Below, in pieces: positions 1 through 8,433 of a stretch of 64,000 nt of DNA. The notes below the pieces were generated by a model. That model did no database searches. It was not told the origin of the DNA and saw nothing but the letters and a program-made list of their open reading frames with translations. The position numbers and the translations under genes are program-made. Source of the stretch: Eubacterium sp. (GTDB taxonomy: Bacteria > Bacillota > Clostridia > Oscillospirales > Acutalibacteraceae); the NCBI GenBank assembly GCA_017446095.1, contig JAFSRN010000009.1, forward strand, positions 59,770 to 123,769. The letters are read 5' to 3'. Position 1 is the first letter of the stretch, and every line of letters starts with the position of its first letter.

Positions 1-275
1 TGAATGTCGACCCGTATATGGCGCTTGCGGACTTTGCCGATTACCAAAAGGCACAGCAGCAGATTCAGCGTTTGTATGCAGATAAGCAGAAGTTTGCGCA
101 GATGTCGCTTATGAACATCAGCGGCGCAGGCGTGTTCAGCGCAGACCGTTCGATTATGGACTACGCAAATAACATCTGGCACACAGCACCTGTTCAGAAG
201 AAGGAACACCACGCTGCACCAAAGACTTCAAAGAAGCCTGCTCCGCGCAAAAGAGCAAGCAAAAAAGCAAAATAA
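1..275 (+). CDS. glgP: Glycogen phosphorylase, C-terminal fragment (5' end outside window)
   Basis: The reading frame is open from the window edge (first complete codon at position 3, reading NVDPYMALADF) to the TAA at 273-275. The segment covering DPYMALADFADY, the QKFAQMSLMNI stretch and GVFSADRSIMDYANNIWH matches the conserved C-terminal end of glycogen/maltodextrin phosphorylases, which release glucose-1-phosphate from alpha-1,4-glucans using pyridoxal phosphate. The PLP lysine and catalytic domain lie upstream and are not visible. After the usual end of the family, the protein carries about 25 extra residues rich in Lys, Ala, Pro and His (KKEHHAAPKTSKKPAPRKRA and on), a basic low-complexity tail that is not part of the enzyme fold. 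The downstream GH13 enzyme fits a glycogen/maltodextrin breakdown locus. No methionine inside this fragment should be taken as the start. Confidence 0.85.
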   Translation, partial: NVDPYMALADFADYQKAQQQIQRLYADKQKFAQMSLMNISGAGVFSADRSIMDYANNIWHTAPVQKKEHHAAPKTSKKPAPRKRASKKAK

Positions 276-279
276 AACT

Positions 280-387
280 GTAGGGGCGGATATCATCCGC
301 CCTTAACTATCCACCGTCCGCATACAATAGGTGTGGACGGAGTCCACCCGACACTGTCCACTATCCACTGTTCACCGTCCACTATAA
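280..387. repeat. Intergenic hairpin element, ACTATCCAC-word arms
   Basis: Begins with a palindrome (GTAGGGGCGGAT / ATCCGCCC), followed by tandem words of the form ACTATCCACCGTCC, a core palindrome GTGGACGGAGTCCAC and a second run of ACTGTCCACTATCCACTG words. It fills the whole gap between glgP and the GH13 gene and ends two bases before the preferred start codon at 390. Confidence 0.7.
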
Positions 388-389
388 AT

Positions 390-2249
390 ATGCAAATCTT
401 CAACTCGCGCAAAACAGAATACAAGGACATAATCAGAGCCGTTGCCACTGACGAAGGGGTAAGGCTTCGCATTGTTGTGCCCAGAAGTATGTCCTGCAAC
501 TGCGCGATGCTATGCGTTCATAAGGATAAAGAGGAAAATGTTTTTTACTCAATGTTCTGGGCAGGTATGTGCGGCAGCGACCACGAGTACTGGGAACTGC
601 ATTTTTCAGCCACAACGCCCGGACTTTACTGGTACCACTTTGAACTTGACACGCCGTGGGGCAGGAACTTTGTTTACAATGTCGGCGGCGGTGTGGGCGA
701 TATTGCGCCTACGGGCAACGACTTCCAGCAGACGGTGTACGACAGGAACTTTACCACGCCCGACTGGCTCAAGGGCGGTCTGATTTACCAGATTTTTCCC
801 GACCGTTTCTTCAACAGCGGCACGCCTAAAGTCGGTGTGCGCGAATCGCGCGTAATGCGCGACTGGGGCGACGAGCCTTACTGGAAAGAGGAACAGATGG
901 GCGGCGTCTGGAACAACGACTACTTCTGCGGCGACCTAAAGGGTATTGAGGAAAAACTGCCTTATCTTGCGGATTTGTGCGTAAGCTGCATCTACCTCAA
1001 CCCGATATTTGAGGCTAACTCAAATCACCGTTACGACACCGCGGACTATGAACGCATCGACCCGCTGCTCGGCACGGAATACGACCTTAAGGACCTCTGC
1101 AAAAAGGCAAAGGAAGAATACGGCATCAGCATTATTCTTGACGGCGTGTTCAGCCACACGGGCTGCGACAGTAAATATTTTAACATATATAATAACTACG
1201 ACAGCGTGGGCGCTTACAACAGCAAGGAAAGCCCGTACTTTTCGTGGTACAAATTCATAGATTATCCAAACGACTACCATTCGTGGTGGGGCATTAAGCT
1301 TTTGCCCGAGGTTATTGAGGAGGACGAGAGCTACCGCAATTATATCTGCGGCAAGCACGGTATTCTGCGCAAGTGGCTGCGCTGCGGCATTAGCGGCTGG
1401 CGGCTTGACGTTGCAGACGAGCTGCCCGATATTTTCCTTGACGATTTGCGCAAAACCGTTAAGGACGAAAATCCCGACGCGGTTATTATCGGCGAGGTCT
1501 GGGAGGATGCCACCACCAAGTTTGCCTACGGCGAGCGCAGGCGCTACCTGATGGGGCAGCAGCTTGATTCGGTTATGAACTATCCGTTTGCGGACGCGGT
1601 GCTTAATTTTGTGCGCTTTAAGAATGCGGACGCGTTCTTTGACAGCGTGCTCAGCATAGTGGAAAACTATCCGCCGCAGGTCACAAACGTGCTGATGAAT
1701 CACATCGGCACGCACGACACGGAACGTGCAATCAACCGCCTTGCAGGCGAGGACTGCGAGGGTCACGGCAGGGAATGGCAGTACGAGCGCAATAAACTTT
1801 CGCAGTACGACTACCTGCACGGCGTGTCGCTGCTGAAGCTCGCCTCGCTGTTGCAGTACACCTTGCCCGGCGTGCCATCGCTCTACTACGGCGACGAAAT
1901 CGGTATGATGGGCTACAAGGACCCGTTTAACCGCGGCTGTATGCAGTGGGATAACATCAACGAAGAACTGCTGCGCTGGTACAAACGCCTTGGCGAAATC
2001 AGGCGCGGCTGCCACGTGTTTAAGGAAGGTGCGTTTGAGCCTGTGTTCTGCTCGCATAAAACTATTGCCTACAAGCGCACCGACGAGGCAAGCGAAGTGC
2101 TTATTGCAATGAATCTTGACGAAATGCCGATAGAAATCGAAATCGGCGCAGAGTGGAACAATTCCTACACCCTGCTCGGCGACGTCAGCGGCGCAGAAAA
2201 AATAACCCTCGAGCCGTATAGGTACGCGCTGATTACGAGAGTGAAATAG
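390..2249 (+). CDS. GH13 family alpha-glycosidase (neopullulanase/cyclomaltodextrinase-like)
   Basis: A 619-residue alpha-amylase-superfamily enzyme. Residues 1-125 form a beta-rich N-terminal domain like those of neopullulanases; the catalytic barrel starts at LIYQIFPDRF (131-140). Conserved regions visible: DGVFSH (251-256), GWRLD with the probable nucleophile Asp340, IIGEVW with the probable acid/base Glu369, and HDTE with transition-state Asp443. No signal peptide is present, so it probably acts in the cytoplasm on maltodextrins or branched glycogen fragments, consistent with glycogen phosphorylase immediately upstream. An in-frame ATG at 333 lies inside the repeat element and would add 19 residues with no family similarity, so the start at 390 (MQIFNSRKTEY) is preferred. 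No clear ribosome binding site precedes it. Subfamily and exact substrate cannot be fixed by eye. Confidence 0.85.
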   Translation: MQIFNSRKTEYKDIIRAVATDEGVRLRIVVPRSMSCNCAMLCVHKDKEENVFYSMFWAGMCGSDHEYWELHFSATTPGLYWYHFELDTPWGRNFVYNVGGGVGDIAPTGNDFQQTVYDRNFTTPDWLKGGLIYQIFPDRFFNSGTPKVGVRESRVMRDWGDEPYWKEEQMGGVWNNDYFCGDLKGIEEKLPYLADLCVSCIYLNPIFEANSNHRYDTADYERIDPLLGTEYDLKDLCKKAKEEYGISIILDGVFSHTGCDSKYFNIYNNYDSVGAYNSKESPYFSWYKFIDYPNDYHSWWGIKLLPEVIEEDESYRNYICGKHGILRKWLRCGISGWRLDVADELPDIFLDDLRKTVKDENPDAVIIGEVWEDATTKFAYGERRRYLMGQQLDSVMNYPFADAVLNFVRFKNADAFFDSVLSIVENYPPQVTNVLMNHIGTHDTERAINRLAGEDCEGHGREWQYERNKLSQYDYLHGVSLLKLASLLQYTLPGVPSLYYGDEIGMMGYKDPFNRGCMQWDNINEELLRWYKRLGEIRRGCHVFKEGAFEPVFCSHKTIAYKRTDEASEVLIAMNLDEMPIEIEIGAEWNNSYTLLGDVSGAEKITLEPYRYALITRVK

Positions 2250-2420
2250 AATGATGAATGATAAATGATGAATGATGAATTTAGGTTACTCGGCTTTGCC
2301 TCAGACAATAAGTAGGGGTCAATCATGATTGACCCGCGGGCGATTCTTGAATCGCCCCTACAATGAGTGTGAGCGAAGCTCACCCTAAATTCATAATTCA
2401 TAACTCATAATTCATAATTA
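2250..2420. repeat. Intergenic hairpin element, ATTCATAA-word arms
   Basis: Left arm: tandem ATGATGAATGATAAATG words. Right arm: tandem ATTCATAATTCATAA words in inverted orientation. The core holds several small palindromes: GGGGTCAATC with GATTGACCC, GGGCGATTC with GAATCGCCC, and GTGAGCGAAGCTCAC. It follows the GH13 stop codon directly. Confidence 0.75.
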
Positions 2421-2450
2421 AAACGGTAACCATTTGGTTGCCGTTTTTTA
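2421..2450 (+). terminator. Rho-independent terminator
   Basis: Ten-base-pair stem AACGGTAACC / GGTTGCCGTT with an ATTT loop and a T6 tail. It closes the glgP-GH13 transcription unit. Confidence 0.85.
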
Positions 2451-2478
2451 ATAATATTTGAAAAATGATAATTAATTA

Positions 2479-2507
2479 TTGACAAACAATAATTATTGTG
2501 CTATAAC
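2479..2507 (+). promoter_or_regulatory. Promoter with palindromic operator candidate for the DUF2975/HTH cluster
   Basis: TTGACA at 2479-2484 and TATAAC at 2502-2507 with a 17-bp spacer. The spacer holds a perfect 14-bp palindrome, ACAATAATTATTGT (2486-2499), a position where a bound repressor would block RNA polymerase. The small HTH protein encoded at 3143 is the obvious candidate ligand, by inference only. Confidence 0.75.
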
Positions 2508-2537
2508 AATGGTGAAAATTACCTTTGGAGGTACACT

Positions 2538-3014
2538 ATGAAATACAGTATCAAGAGCGCAGGACTGACGCAGATTGTCGTCAGAATATGCTATGTGCTG
2601 CTTGCGGCGTCGGTGATTTTGTTCCCGATTCTTATGAAGCAGCAGGACGGCGACACATTCTATTTTGTTATGATTGCCGAGCACGGCAAGTACCTGATTT
2701 TTCCGTTTTATGCGGTTGTGCCTGCAGGCTATGCTGCGCTGATTTGCCTTGACAAACTGCTCACCAACATCAAGCGCGACATTGTGTTTGACGAGCGCAA
2801 CGTCACAATTCTCGGCACGCTCACGCTGTGCTGCCTTTACGCGGCGCTTGTCGGCGTGGTTTCGTACATCGTAATCGCGCTGTGCTACAAGTCAATCGAA
2901 ACGGTGCTTCTCCTCGCCTTCGGCGAAGCGTTTATGGCGCTCGTCATCCGCGTAGTCCGCGATGTAATCAAAAAGGCGATTGAGATTAAAGAGGATAATG
3001 ACCTCGTTGTTTAG
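2538..3014 (+). CDS. DUF2975 family membrane protein
   Basis: A 158-residue protein with four hydrophobic segments (about residues 10-30, 50-70, 95-120 and 125-145), matching the DUF2975 family, whose function is not established. These proteins are regularly encoded next to a small Cro/CI-type HTH protein of the YozG kind, as here (3143-3349). The start at 2538 is chosen because GGAGG lies at 2527-2531, seven bases away; an upstream in-frame ATG at 2496 falls within the promoter region. A strong promoter sits just upstream. The gap to the HTH gene is occupied by a repeat element, so co-transcription is likely but not certain. Confidence 0.75.
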   Translation: MKYSIKSAGLTQIVVRICYVLLAASVILFPILMKQQDGDTFYFVMIAEHGKYLIFPFYAVVPAGYAALICLDKLLTNIKRDIVFDERNVTILGTLTLCCLYAALVGVVSYIVIALCYKSIETVLLLAFGEAFMALVIRVVRDVIKKAIEIKEDNDLVV

Positions 3015-3129
3015 AATGTAGAATGGAGAATGGAGAATGGAGAATTTAGGGTGGACTTTGTCCACACCTATTATAATAGCCGTGCGCAGCACCATTAATT
3101 CTCAATTCTCAACTCTCAATTCTCAATTA
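3013..3129. repeat. Intergenic hairpin element, AGAATGG/ATTCTCA-word arms
   Basis: Left arm: tandem AGAATGGAGAATGG words. Right arm: tandem AATTCTCAATTCTCAA words, inverted. Core: GGTGGACTTTGTCCACACC, an ATTATAAT spacer, then a second small GC-rich motif. It sits inside the DUF2975-HTH cluster. Confidence 0.75.
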
Positions 3130-3142
3130 TTACGGTGATTTT

Positions 3143-3349
3143 ATGATAGTAATTAATTTAGATGTAATGCTTGCCAGGCGGAAGATGAGCTCGCTTGAGC
3201 TGGCAAACAGAATAGGTATAACGCAGGCTAATCTGTCGATACTCAAAACGGGGAAGGCGAGGGCTATCCGCTTTTCCACGCTCGATGCAATCTGCAAGGA
3301 GCTCGACTGCCAGCCTGCCGATATAATTGAATATAAGGAGGATGAATAA
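3143..3349 (+). CDS. Small Cro/CI-type HTH regulator (YozG-like)
   Basis: A 68-residue single-domain DNA-binding protein. The helix-turn-helix is visible as SSLELANRIGITQANLSILKTGKARAIRF, with the typical C-terminal DAICKELDCQPADIIEY. Proteins of this size and pattern (YozG group) accompany DUF2975 membrane proteins. Its stop codon TAA (3347-3349) directly touches the ATG of the next gene at 3350, so the two are translationally coupled. A likely role is control of this cluster, possibly through the palindrome at 2486-2499; this is inferred from position. Confidence 0.8.
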   Translation: MIVINLDVMLARRKMSSLELANRIGITQANLSILKTGKARAIRFSTLDAICKELDCQPADIIEYKEDE

Positions 3350-5191
3350 ATGAATCAGAATCCAAACAACAACGGCACATACTACGCGCCGCCGCAGGGT
3401 GGGCAGTATCAGCCACAGCAGCAATATGCACAGCCGCAGCAGGCGTATCAGATGTCGCAGTATGCTATGCATCCGGGGTACTATCCGCAGCAGAATTACC
3501 GCCCGTATGTACCGCAGAAAAAGGTGTACAAACCCTTTGAAAAAAAGGACAATCTGTTCTTCTTTTTAACGCTGCTCGCATCGTTTCTGATGCTCGACTT
3601 CGGGCTTTTCAAGGGCGTTAAGCTCGGCTTCACAATCGCGTACCTTGTGCTGTTTGAAATAACAACTGTGTACCTGTGGAAAAAGTCGTTGAAAAAATCG
3701 CTGTTTTCACTTTCGTGCGGAGTGCTTTCCGTCGCAGGTGCGTTTACATTTTCACTATACGACAACCTGCTTGTCAACTCAATTATGTTCATGCTCGTGT
3801 TCGGGCTTTACGGCTTTTATGTCCTTGGCATAAGCGGCTGCTTTACGCGAAAGCAGGGCAATTTCAAGGTGCTGTTCAACCTCGGCTATTCCGTGTTTAT
3901 TCAGCCGTTTGAAGGGCTCATTAACGTAATCGGCTCGGCACACGCAACGTCAAAGAAAAACAAAAGGCTTATCTACACAATTATCGGTGTGGCAATTGCT
4001 CTGCCGGTACTCGGTATTGTAATTCCGCTGCTCGTAAAGAGCGACGCTGCTTTTGAAGCGCTTGTGGGCAAAATCATCAAGAACCTCGGCATCTACATTG
4101 CGGAAATCGTGCTTGCCGTAATCGCCACGCCGTTCTTGTTCAGCTACTTCTACAACAAGCGCGCGGAGGTCGAGCAGAAAAAGCCTATGAAAAACGACGC
4201 GCACCGCTTCGTCGTAAGCCCCATAAGCATCGCTTTTCTCAGCACGGTTTCGTTAACCTATGTTGTGTACCTGTTCTCGCAGCTCGCATACTTCTTCGAC
4301 GCGTTCAGGGGAATCCTGCCTGCCGACTATGAGTACACTGCAAGCGCGTTTGCACGCCGCGGATTCTATGAGATGTTTGCGGTATGCGTAATCAACGTGC
4401 TGATTATCTCCGCAGTCAACGCGTTCACCAAAAAGGACGGCGGCAAAATGTCGCCCGCAGTCAAGGCGCTGTCGTGCTTTATCTCGCTGTTTTCTGTGCT
4501 GCTTATTGTGATATCAATGCAGAAGATGAAGCTTAACATCAGCATCTACGGACTGTCGGCAAACCGCGTGCTTGTAAGCACCCTGATGGTGATGATACTG
4601 ATTATGATTGCGTTCTTCATCCTGCACATCTTCGCGCCGAAAATCAGCTATTTCCAGCCGATTATCCTTATTTGCAGCGCTATGTTTATTGCACTTTCGT
4701 TTGCGAATATCGACGCGCGCTGTGCCGAGTACAACATCAAAGCGGCAAGCGAAAACAGGATAGAAATGCTTGACACTCAGACTATCCGCAAGTCGTCCGG
4801 CGCGGCGATTCCGTACCTTATCGACGTTGCCAAGGGCAGTGACAAGGTTGCCGCAAATTCCGCAAAAACGCAGCTTCTGATTTACATCAAGGACAGCGAA
4901 TACCTTGAGTTTGACAACAACAAAGACAAGGTGAAGTTCACAGGCAGCAGCGACTTCAGGTCGTATAACATCTCACGCGCAGGTGCGTACAAAGGCGTGT
5001 GCGACTACTACAATTCGCTTGGCGAAACGGAAAAGAAGCAAGCCAAGGACTTCATCAATATGTACGAAAATAGTTGGTATAACGAAGAGGAAAACTGCTA
5101 CGAAAGCTACCAAATTGACGACAACGGCACGCAGACAGTTTACCGCTATAACCCAAAAACAGGATTGTACGACAAAACCGAAACAAAGTAG
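3350..5191 (+). CDS. DUF4173-type polytopic membrane protein
   Basis: A 613-residue protein. Residues 1-60 are a Gln/Tyr/Pro/Asn-rich cytoplasmic tail with no predicted fold. From about 65 to 455 there are roughly eleven to twelve hydrophobic segments, and the last ~150 residues are soluble and polar. The arrangement, with motifs such as FTIAYLVLFEITTVYLW and GFYEMFAVCVINVLIISAVNAF, matches the DUF4173 (formerly DUF4153-like) family, whose function is unknown. The start has a good ribosome site (AAGGAGG at 3335-3341) inside the end of the HTH gene. The stop codon TAG (5189-5191) is part of the palindromic repeat at 5188-5215. Function is not inferable beyond membrane location. Confidence 0.7.
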   Translation: MNQNPNNNGTYYAPPQGGQYQPQQQYAQPQQAYQMSQYAMHPGYYPQQNYRPYVPQKKVYKPFEKKDNLFFFLTLLASFLMLDFGLFKGVKLGFTIAYLVLFEITTVYLWKKSLKKSLFSLSCGVLSVAGAFTFSLYDNLLVNSIMFMLVFGLYGFYVLGISGCFTRKQGNFKVLFNLGYSVFIQPFEGLINVIGSAHATSKKNKRLIYTIIGVAIALPVLGIVIPLLVKSDAAFEALVGKIIKNLGIYIAEIVLAVIATPFLFSYFYNKRAEVEQKKPMKNDAHRFVVSPISIAFLSTVSLTYVVYLFSQLAYFFDAFRGILPADYEYTASAFARRGFYEMFAVCVINVLIISAVNAFTKKDGGKMSPAVKALSCFISLFSVLLIVISMQKMKLNISIYGLSANRVLVSTLMVMILIMIAFFILHIFAPKISYFQPIILICSAMFIALSFANIDARCAEYNIKAASENRIEMLDTQTIRKSSGAAIPYLIDVAKGSDKVAANSAKTQLLIYIKDSEYLEFDNNKDKVKFTGSSDFRSYNISRAGAYKGVCDYYNSLGETEKKQAKDFINMYENSWYNEEENCYESYQIDDNGTQTVYRYNPKTGLYDKTETK

Positions 5192-5215
5192 GGGCGATTC
5201 GTGAATCGCCCCTAC
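5188..5215. repeat. Solo 13-bp inverted repeat (GTAGGGGCGATTC palindrome)
   Basis: GTAGGGGCGATTC followed after two bases by its exact complement GAATCGCCCCTAC. It lacks a T-run, so it is not a standard terminator. It is the core module of the larger hairpin elements here in solo form, and it supplies the stop codon of the preceding gene. A half-degraded copy starts at 9496. Confidence 0.85.
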
Positions 5216-5227
5216 AAACCGAAAACG

Positions 5228-5286
5228 CAAGCCCCATCGGACGGCTATTCAAGGGCGCAAGCCACCGTCCGACTTTATGGGGCTTG
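5228..5286 (+). terminator. Large hairpin, probable terminator of the DUF4173 unit
   Basis: Outer stem CAAGCCCCAT / ATGGGGCTTG and inner stem CGGACGG / CCGTCCG, with a third GGCT/AGCC pairing inside, followed by a weak T-rich tract (TAATTTTCTTT). It could end transcription before iolG; the imperfect T-run leaves room for another role as a structured RNA. Confidence 0.5.
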
Positions 5287-5338
5287 TAATTTTCTTTATT
5301 ATCTTATGAAAATTCTATTAATTTGTTAATTTATAATA

Positions 5339-5390
5339 TTGCAATATATTTTATGCTGTGTTACAATAAATTGAATATGTGCGTTGCACA
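5339..5390 (+). promoter_or_regulatory. Promoter and inverted repeat upstream of iolG
   Basis: TTGCAA (5339-5344) and TACAAT (5362-5367) with a 17-bp spacer. About ten bases downstream, near the expected transcription start, lies the inverted repeat TGTGC-GTT-GCACA (5378-5390), a possible operator for an inositol-responsive regulator that is not encoded in this window. Confidence 0.6.
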
Positions 5391-5408
5391 ATAATTGAGA
5401 GGTGTACT

Positions 5409-6422
5409 ATGAAGAAATTAAAGGTCGGTATCATCGGCGCAGGTCGAATCGGACAGGTTCACGCAAAGTCAATTACATATCATATTCCGCAGGCAGAGAT
5501 TGTTGCCATTTCGGATATCTTTGTTGACGGCGCAAAAAAGGTGGCAGAGGAACTCGGTATCCCGAACTACTATCAGGACTACCACGAGATTCTTAATAAC
5601 CCCGAAATCGAGGCTGTTCTTATCTGCTCATCAACAGACACTCACGCGGACATCGCTTGCGAGGCTGCACAGGCAGGCAAGCACATCTTCTGCGAGAAGC
5701 CTGTTGACCTCACCGTTGCTAAAATTAAAAGAGTTATTGACGAGGTTAAAAAGGCAGGCGTTAAGCTGCAGATTGGCTTTAACCGCCGCTATGACCACAA
5801 CTTCGCTCACATTAAGGCACTCGCAAACGAGGGTAAACTCGGCGAGCTGCAGATAATCAAAATCACATCGCGCGACCCCGAACCGCCAAAGCCGGAGTAC
5901 GTTGCTGTATCGGGCGGTATCTTCCTTGATATGACTGTGCATGATTTTGATATGGCGCGCTTCATCGGCGGCGAGGTTGACGAGGTTTACGCCAACGCAA
6001 CAGTTATGGTTGACCCTGCAATCGGCGAAGCAGGTGACGTTGACACAGCGCTTGTAGCACTCAAGTTCAAGAGCGGCGCAATCGGTGTTATCGATAACTG
6101 CCGCAAGGCTTGCTACGGCTACGACCAGCGCCTTGAGGTATTTGGCTCGGGCGGTCAGGCATCTGCTGCTAACGACACACCTACAAACGTTGCTTATATC
6201 AACGAAAACGGCAACGTTACCGACAAGCCGCTTTACTTCTTCCTTGAAAGATATATGCAGTCCTTCGTTGACGAGATGACAGAGTTTGTTGACGCTGTTG
6301 TTAACGATAACGAAACACAGACTACTGTTAACGACGGTCTTGAAGCACTTCGCCTCGGACTCGCTGCAAAGCTTTCCGTCGCAGAGCACAGACCGGTAAA
6401 ACTCGATGAAATCGAGTTTTAA
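5409..6422 (+). CDS. iolG: Inositol 2-dehydrogenase (Gfo/Idh/MocA family)
   Basis: A 337-residue NAD-dependent oxidoreductase. The N-terminal Rossmann motif is GIIGAGRIG (7-15). The family catalytic motif EKP is at 96-98 (Lys97), and the catalytic Asp/His pair is Asp174 and His178 (FLDMTVHDFD), matching the K97/D172/H176 arrangement known for IolG. It would oxidise myo-inositol to scyllo-inosose, the first step of inositol breakdown in the cytoplasm. The start at 5409 has a GAGAGGTG ribosome site; an in-frame ATG 30 bases upstream overlaps the inverted repeat and is less likely. The next two genes, iolD and iolE, support the assignment against other Gfo/Idh dehydrogenases. Confidence 0.87.
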   Translation: MKKLKVGIIGAGRIGQVHAKSITYHIPQAEIVAISDIFVDGAKKVAEELGIPNYYQDYHEILNNPEIEAVLICSSTDTHADIACEAAQAGKHIFCEKPVDLTVAKIKRVIDEVKKAGVKLQIGFNRRYDHNFAHIKALANEGKLGELQIIKITSRDPEPPKPEYVAVSGGIFLDMTVHDFDMARFIGGEVDEVYANATVMVDPAIGEAGDVDTALVALKFKSGAIGVIDNCRKACYGYDQRLEVFGSGGQASAANDTPTNVAYINENGNVTDKPLYFFLERYMQSFVDEMTEFVDAVVNDNETQTTVNDGLEALRLGLAAKLSVAEHRPVKLDEIEF

Positions 6423-6549
6423 TGATGAATGATAAATGATGAATGATGAATTTATGGTGGGCGTTGCCCACACCCATTATATAATGCCCGTGCGGCGAGC
6501 ACCCGAAATTCATAATTCATAACTCATAATTCATAATTCATAATTCAAA
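6423..6549. repeat. Intergenic hairpin element, ATTCATAA-word arms
   Basis: Left arm of ATGATAAATGATGAATG words and inverted right arm of five to six ATTCATAA words. Core: GGTGGGCGTTGCCCACACC, ATTATATAAT spacer, GCCCGTGCGGCGAGCACC. It separates iolG from iolD. Confidence 0.75.
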
Positions 6550-6561
6550 TGAGGTAACAAT

Positions 6562-8415
6562 ATGAAAAGACAAAGACTTACAATGTCACAGGCACTTGTG
6601 AAGTTCCTTGATAATCAGTACATTGAGGTTGACGGCGTTGAATCAAAGTTCGTGTCGGGAATGTTCGGCATTTTCGGTCACGGCTGCGTTGTCGGTGTTG
6701 GTCAGGCTCTTGAGCAGGGCGGTCACAACCTCACGTTTTTCCAGGGTAAAAACGAGCAGAATATGGCGCTTGCCGCTGTTGCTTATGCAAAGCAGATGGA
6801 CAGAAAAGCGATTATTCCTTGCGTTTCGTCAATCGGTCCCGGCGCTACAAATATGGTAACTGCCTGCGGTTGCGCAACTGCAAACAGGATTCCGCTTCTC
6901 GTTCTTCCCGGCGACACATTTGCCTGCCGTCAGCCCGACCCTGTACTTCAGCAGGCTGAATTTTTTGAAAATTACGGTCACACCGTTAACGACGCTTTCA
7001 AGGGCGTTTGCCATTATTTTGACAGAATTATCCGCCCCGAGCAGCTTATGACCGCGTGCATCAACGCTATGCGCGTTCTTACCGACCCTGCAGACACAGG
7101 CGCGGTTTGCCTTGCAATGCCGCAGGATGTTGAGGGCGAGGCTTACGATTATCCCGAGCATTTTCTGCAAAAGCGCGTTTGGCACATTGACCGCAGACCT
7201 ATCAGCGCGTCGCAGCTTGACAGAGCAGTTGAACTCATCAAAGCAGCGAAGAAGCCTATCATCGTTTGCGGCGGCGGCGTTCGCTACAGCGCGGCTGAAA
7301 AGGAACTCCTTGCCCTTGCGGAAAAGTGCAATATCCCGATTACGGAAACGCAGGCAGGTAAAGGTCTTATCGACTGGAAGCACCCGCTTAACCTCGGCGG
7401 TATCGGCGTAACGGGCGGCAAGGCTGCCAACGTTATCGCACGCGACGCTGACCTTGTTATCGGCGTTGGCACAAGGTTTTCCGACTTCACCACTTCCTCA
7501 AAGTGGCTGTTCAATGAGGACAGAAAGGTGCTCGGCATCAACATCTGTCCGTTTGACGCATACAAGATGGATGCAGAGGCTATCATCGCCGACGCACGCG
7601 AGGCTATCAGCGCTATCGACGGCGCGCTCGACGGCTACAAAACCGCATACACAACAGAAATCGAAGCCGCTAAAACCGACTGGGACGCTATCGTTGACGA
7701 TTACTACACCAAGGAACTCCCGGGCGGTCTTAACCAGACTCTTGCGCTTGGTATTATCAATGAGTTTATGGATGAAGAGGACATCGCTCTCGGTTCATCA
7801 GGCTCACTTCCCGGCGATATGCAGCGCCTGTTCAGACCTAAAGCACGCGGCACATATCATATGGAATACGGCTACTCAAATATGGGCTACGAGGTTAACG
7901 GCGCGCTCGGCGCAAAGCTTGCAAAGCCTGAAGCAGAGGTTTACACCTTCACAGGCGACGGCTCATTCCTTATGGGACACAGCGAACTTTACACCGCGCT
8001 GCAGGAAGGTCTTAAGATTAACGTCTGCGTATTTGACAACCTTGGCTGGGGCTGTATTGAAAACCTGCAGAACAACCAGGGTACGGATACCTTCGGCACC
8101 GTTTTCCGCGCAAGGAACCCCGTTACGGGTATGCTTGACGGCGCAGAGATGACTGTTGACTTTGCAAAGATTGCAGAGGGCTACGGCGCAAAGGGCTACT
8201 CAATCCACAATTCAGACGAGCTTCGCGCTGCGCTTGAGGACGCTAAAAAGCAGACAAAGGCTTGCGTATTCGATATCAAAGTTCTTCCAAAGACTATGAC
8301 TCCCGGCTTTGAAAGCTGGTGGCGTGTAGGCGTTGCAGAGGTTTCCACAAGCGAAACCGTAGCCGCTGCATACGAAGATATGAAGGAAAATATTGCCAAA
8401 ACATTTGATTATTAA
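6562..8415 (+). CDS. iolD: 3D-(3,5/4)-trihydroxycyclohexane-1,2-dione acylhydrolase
   Basis: A 617-residue thiamine-diphosphate enzyme with the three-domain architecture of the acetolactate synthase superfamily. The likely cofactor-activating glutamate is Glu65 in QGKNEQNMALAAV. The C-terminal ThDP/Mg motif runs from GDGSFLMGHSELYTALQ to VCVFDNLGWGCIENL. IolD opens the six-membered ring of the trione intermediate to 5-deoxy-glucuronate, the third step of the myo-inositol route. Length is slightly below the usual ~640. The ribosome site is GAGGTAAC just upstream of the ATG. iolG before and iolE after it provide the substrate, although a repeat element lies on each side. Confidence 0.9.
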   Translation: MKRQRLTMSQALVKFLDNQYIEVDGVESKFVSGMFGIFGHGCVVGVGQALEQGGHNLTFFQGKNEQNMALAAVAYAKQMDRKAIIPCVSSIGPGATNMVTACGCATANRIPLLVLPGDTFACRQPDPVLQQAEFFENYGHTVNDAFKGVCHYFDRIIRPEQLMTACINAMRVLTDPADTGAVCLAMPQDVEGEAYDYPEHFLQKRVWHIDRRPISASQLDRAVELIKAAKKPIIVCGGGVRYSAAEKELLALAEKCNIPITETQAGKGLIDWKHPLNLGGIGVTGGKAANVIARDADLVIGVGTRFSDFTTSSKWLFNEDRKVLGINICPFDAYKMDAEAIIADAREAISAIDGALDGYKTAYTTEIEAAKTDWDAIVDDYYTKELPGGLNQTLALGIINEFMDEEDIALGSSGSLPGDMQRLFRPKARGTYHMEYGYSNMGYEVNGALGAKLAKPEAEVYTFTGDGSFLMGHSELYTALQEGLKINVCVFDNLGWGCIENLQNNQGTDTFGTVFRARNPVTGMLDGAEMTVDFAKIAEGYGAKGYSIHNSDELRAALEDAKKQTKACVFDIKVLPKTMTPGFESWWRVGVAEVSTSETVAAAYEDMKENIAKTFDY

Positions 8416-8433
8416 TCCAATGGTTTATATGGT

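Noticed and set aside
1020-2057. A 345-residue open frame on the minus strand opposite the GH13 gene
   Set aside because: It is a shadow of the real gene: composition is Val/Ala/His-rich without any known motif, there is no ribosome site, and the plus strand has intact catalytic motifs.
5188-5215. GTAGGGGCGATTC palindrome as a terminator
   Set aside because: It is a perfect stem but has no T-run, and copies lie inside larger elements away from gene ends; it is better described as a repeat module.
6423-6549. Tandem ATTCATAA words as a possible CRISPR array
   Set aside because: The words are contiguous, 7-9 bp and degenerate, with no spacers of constant length and no cas genes; they form inverted arms.
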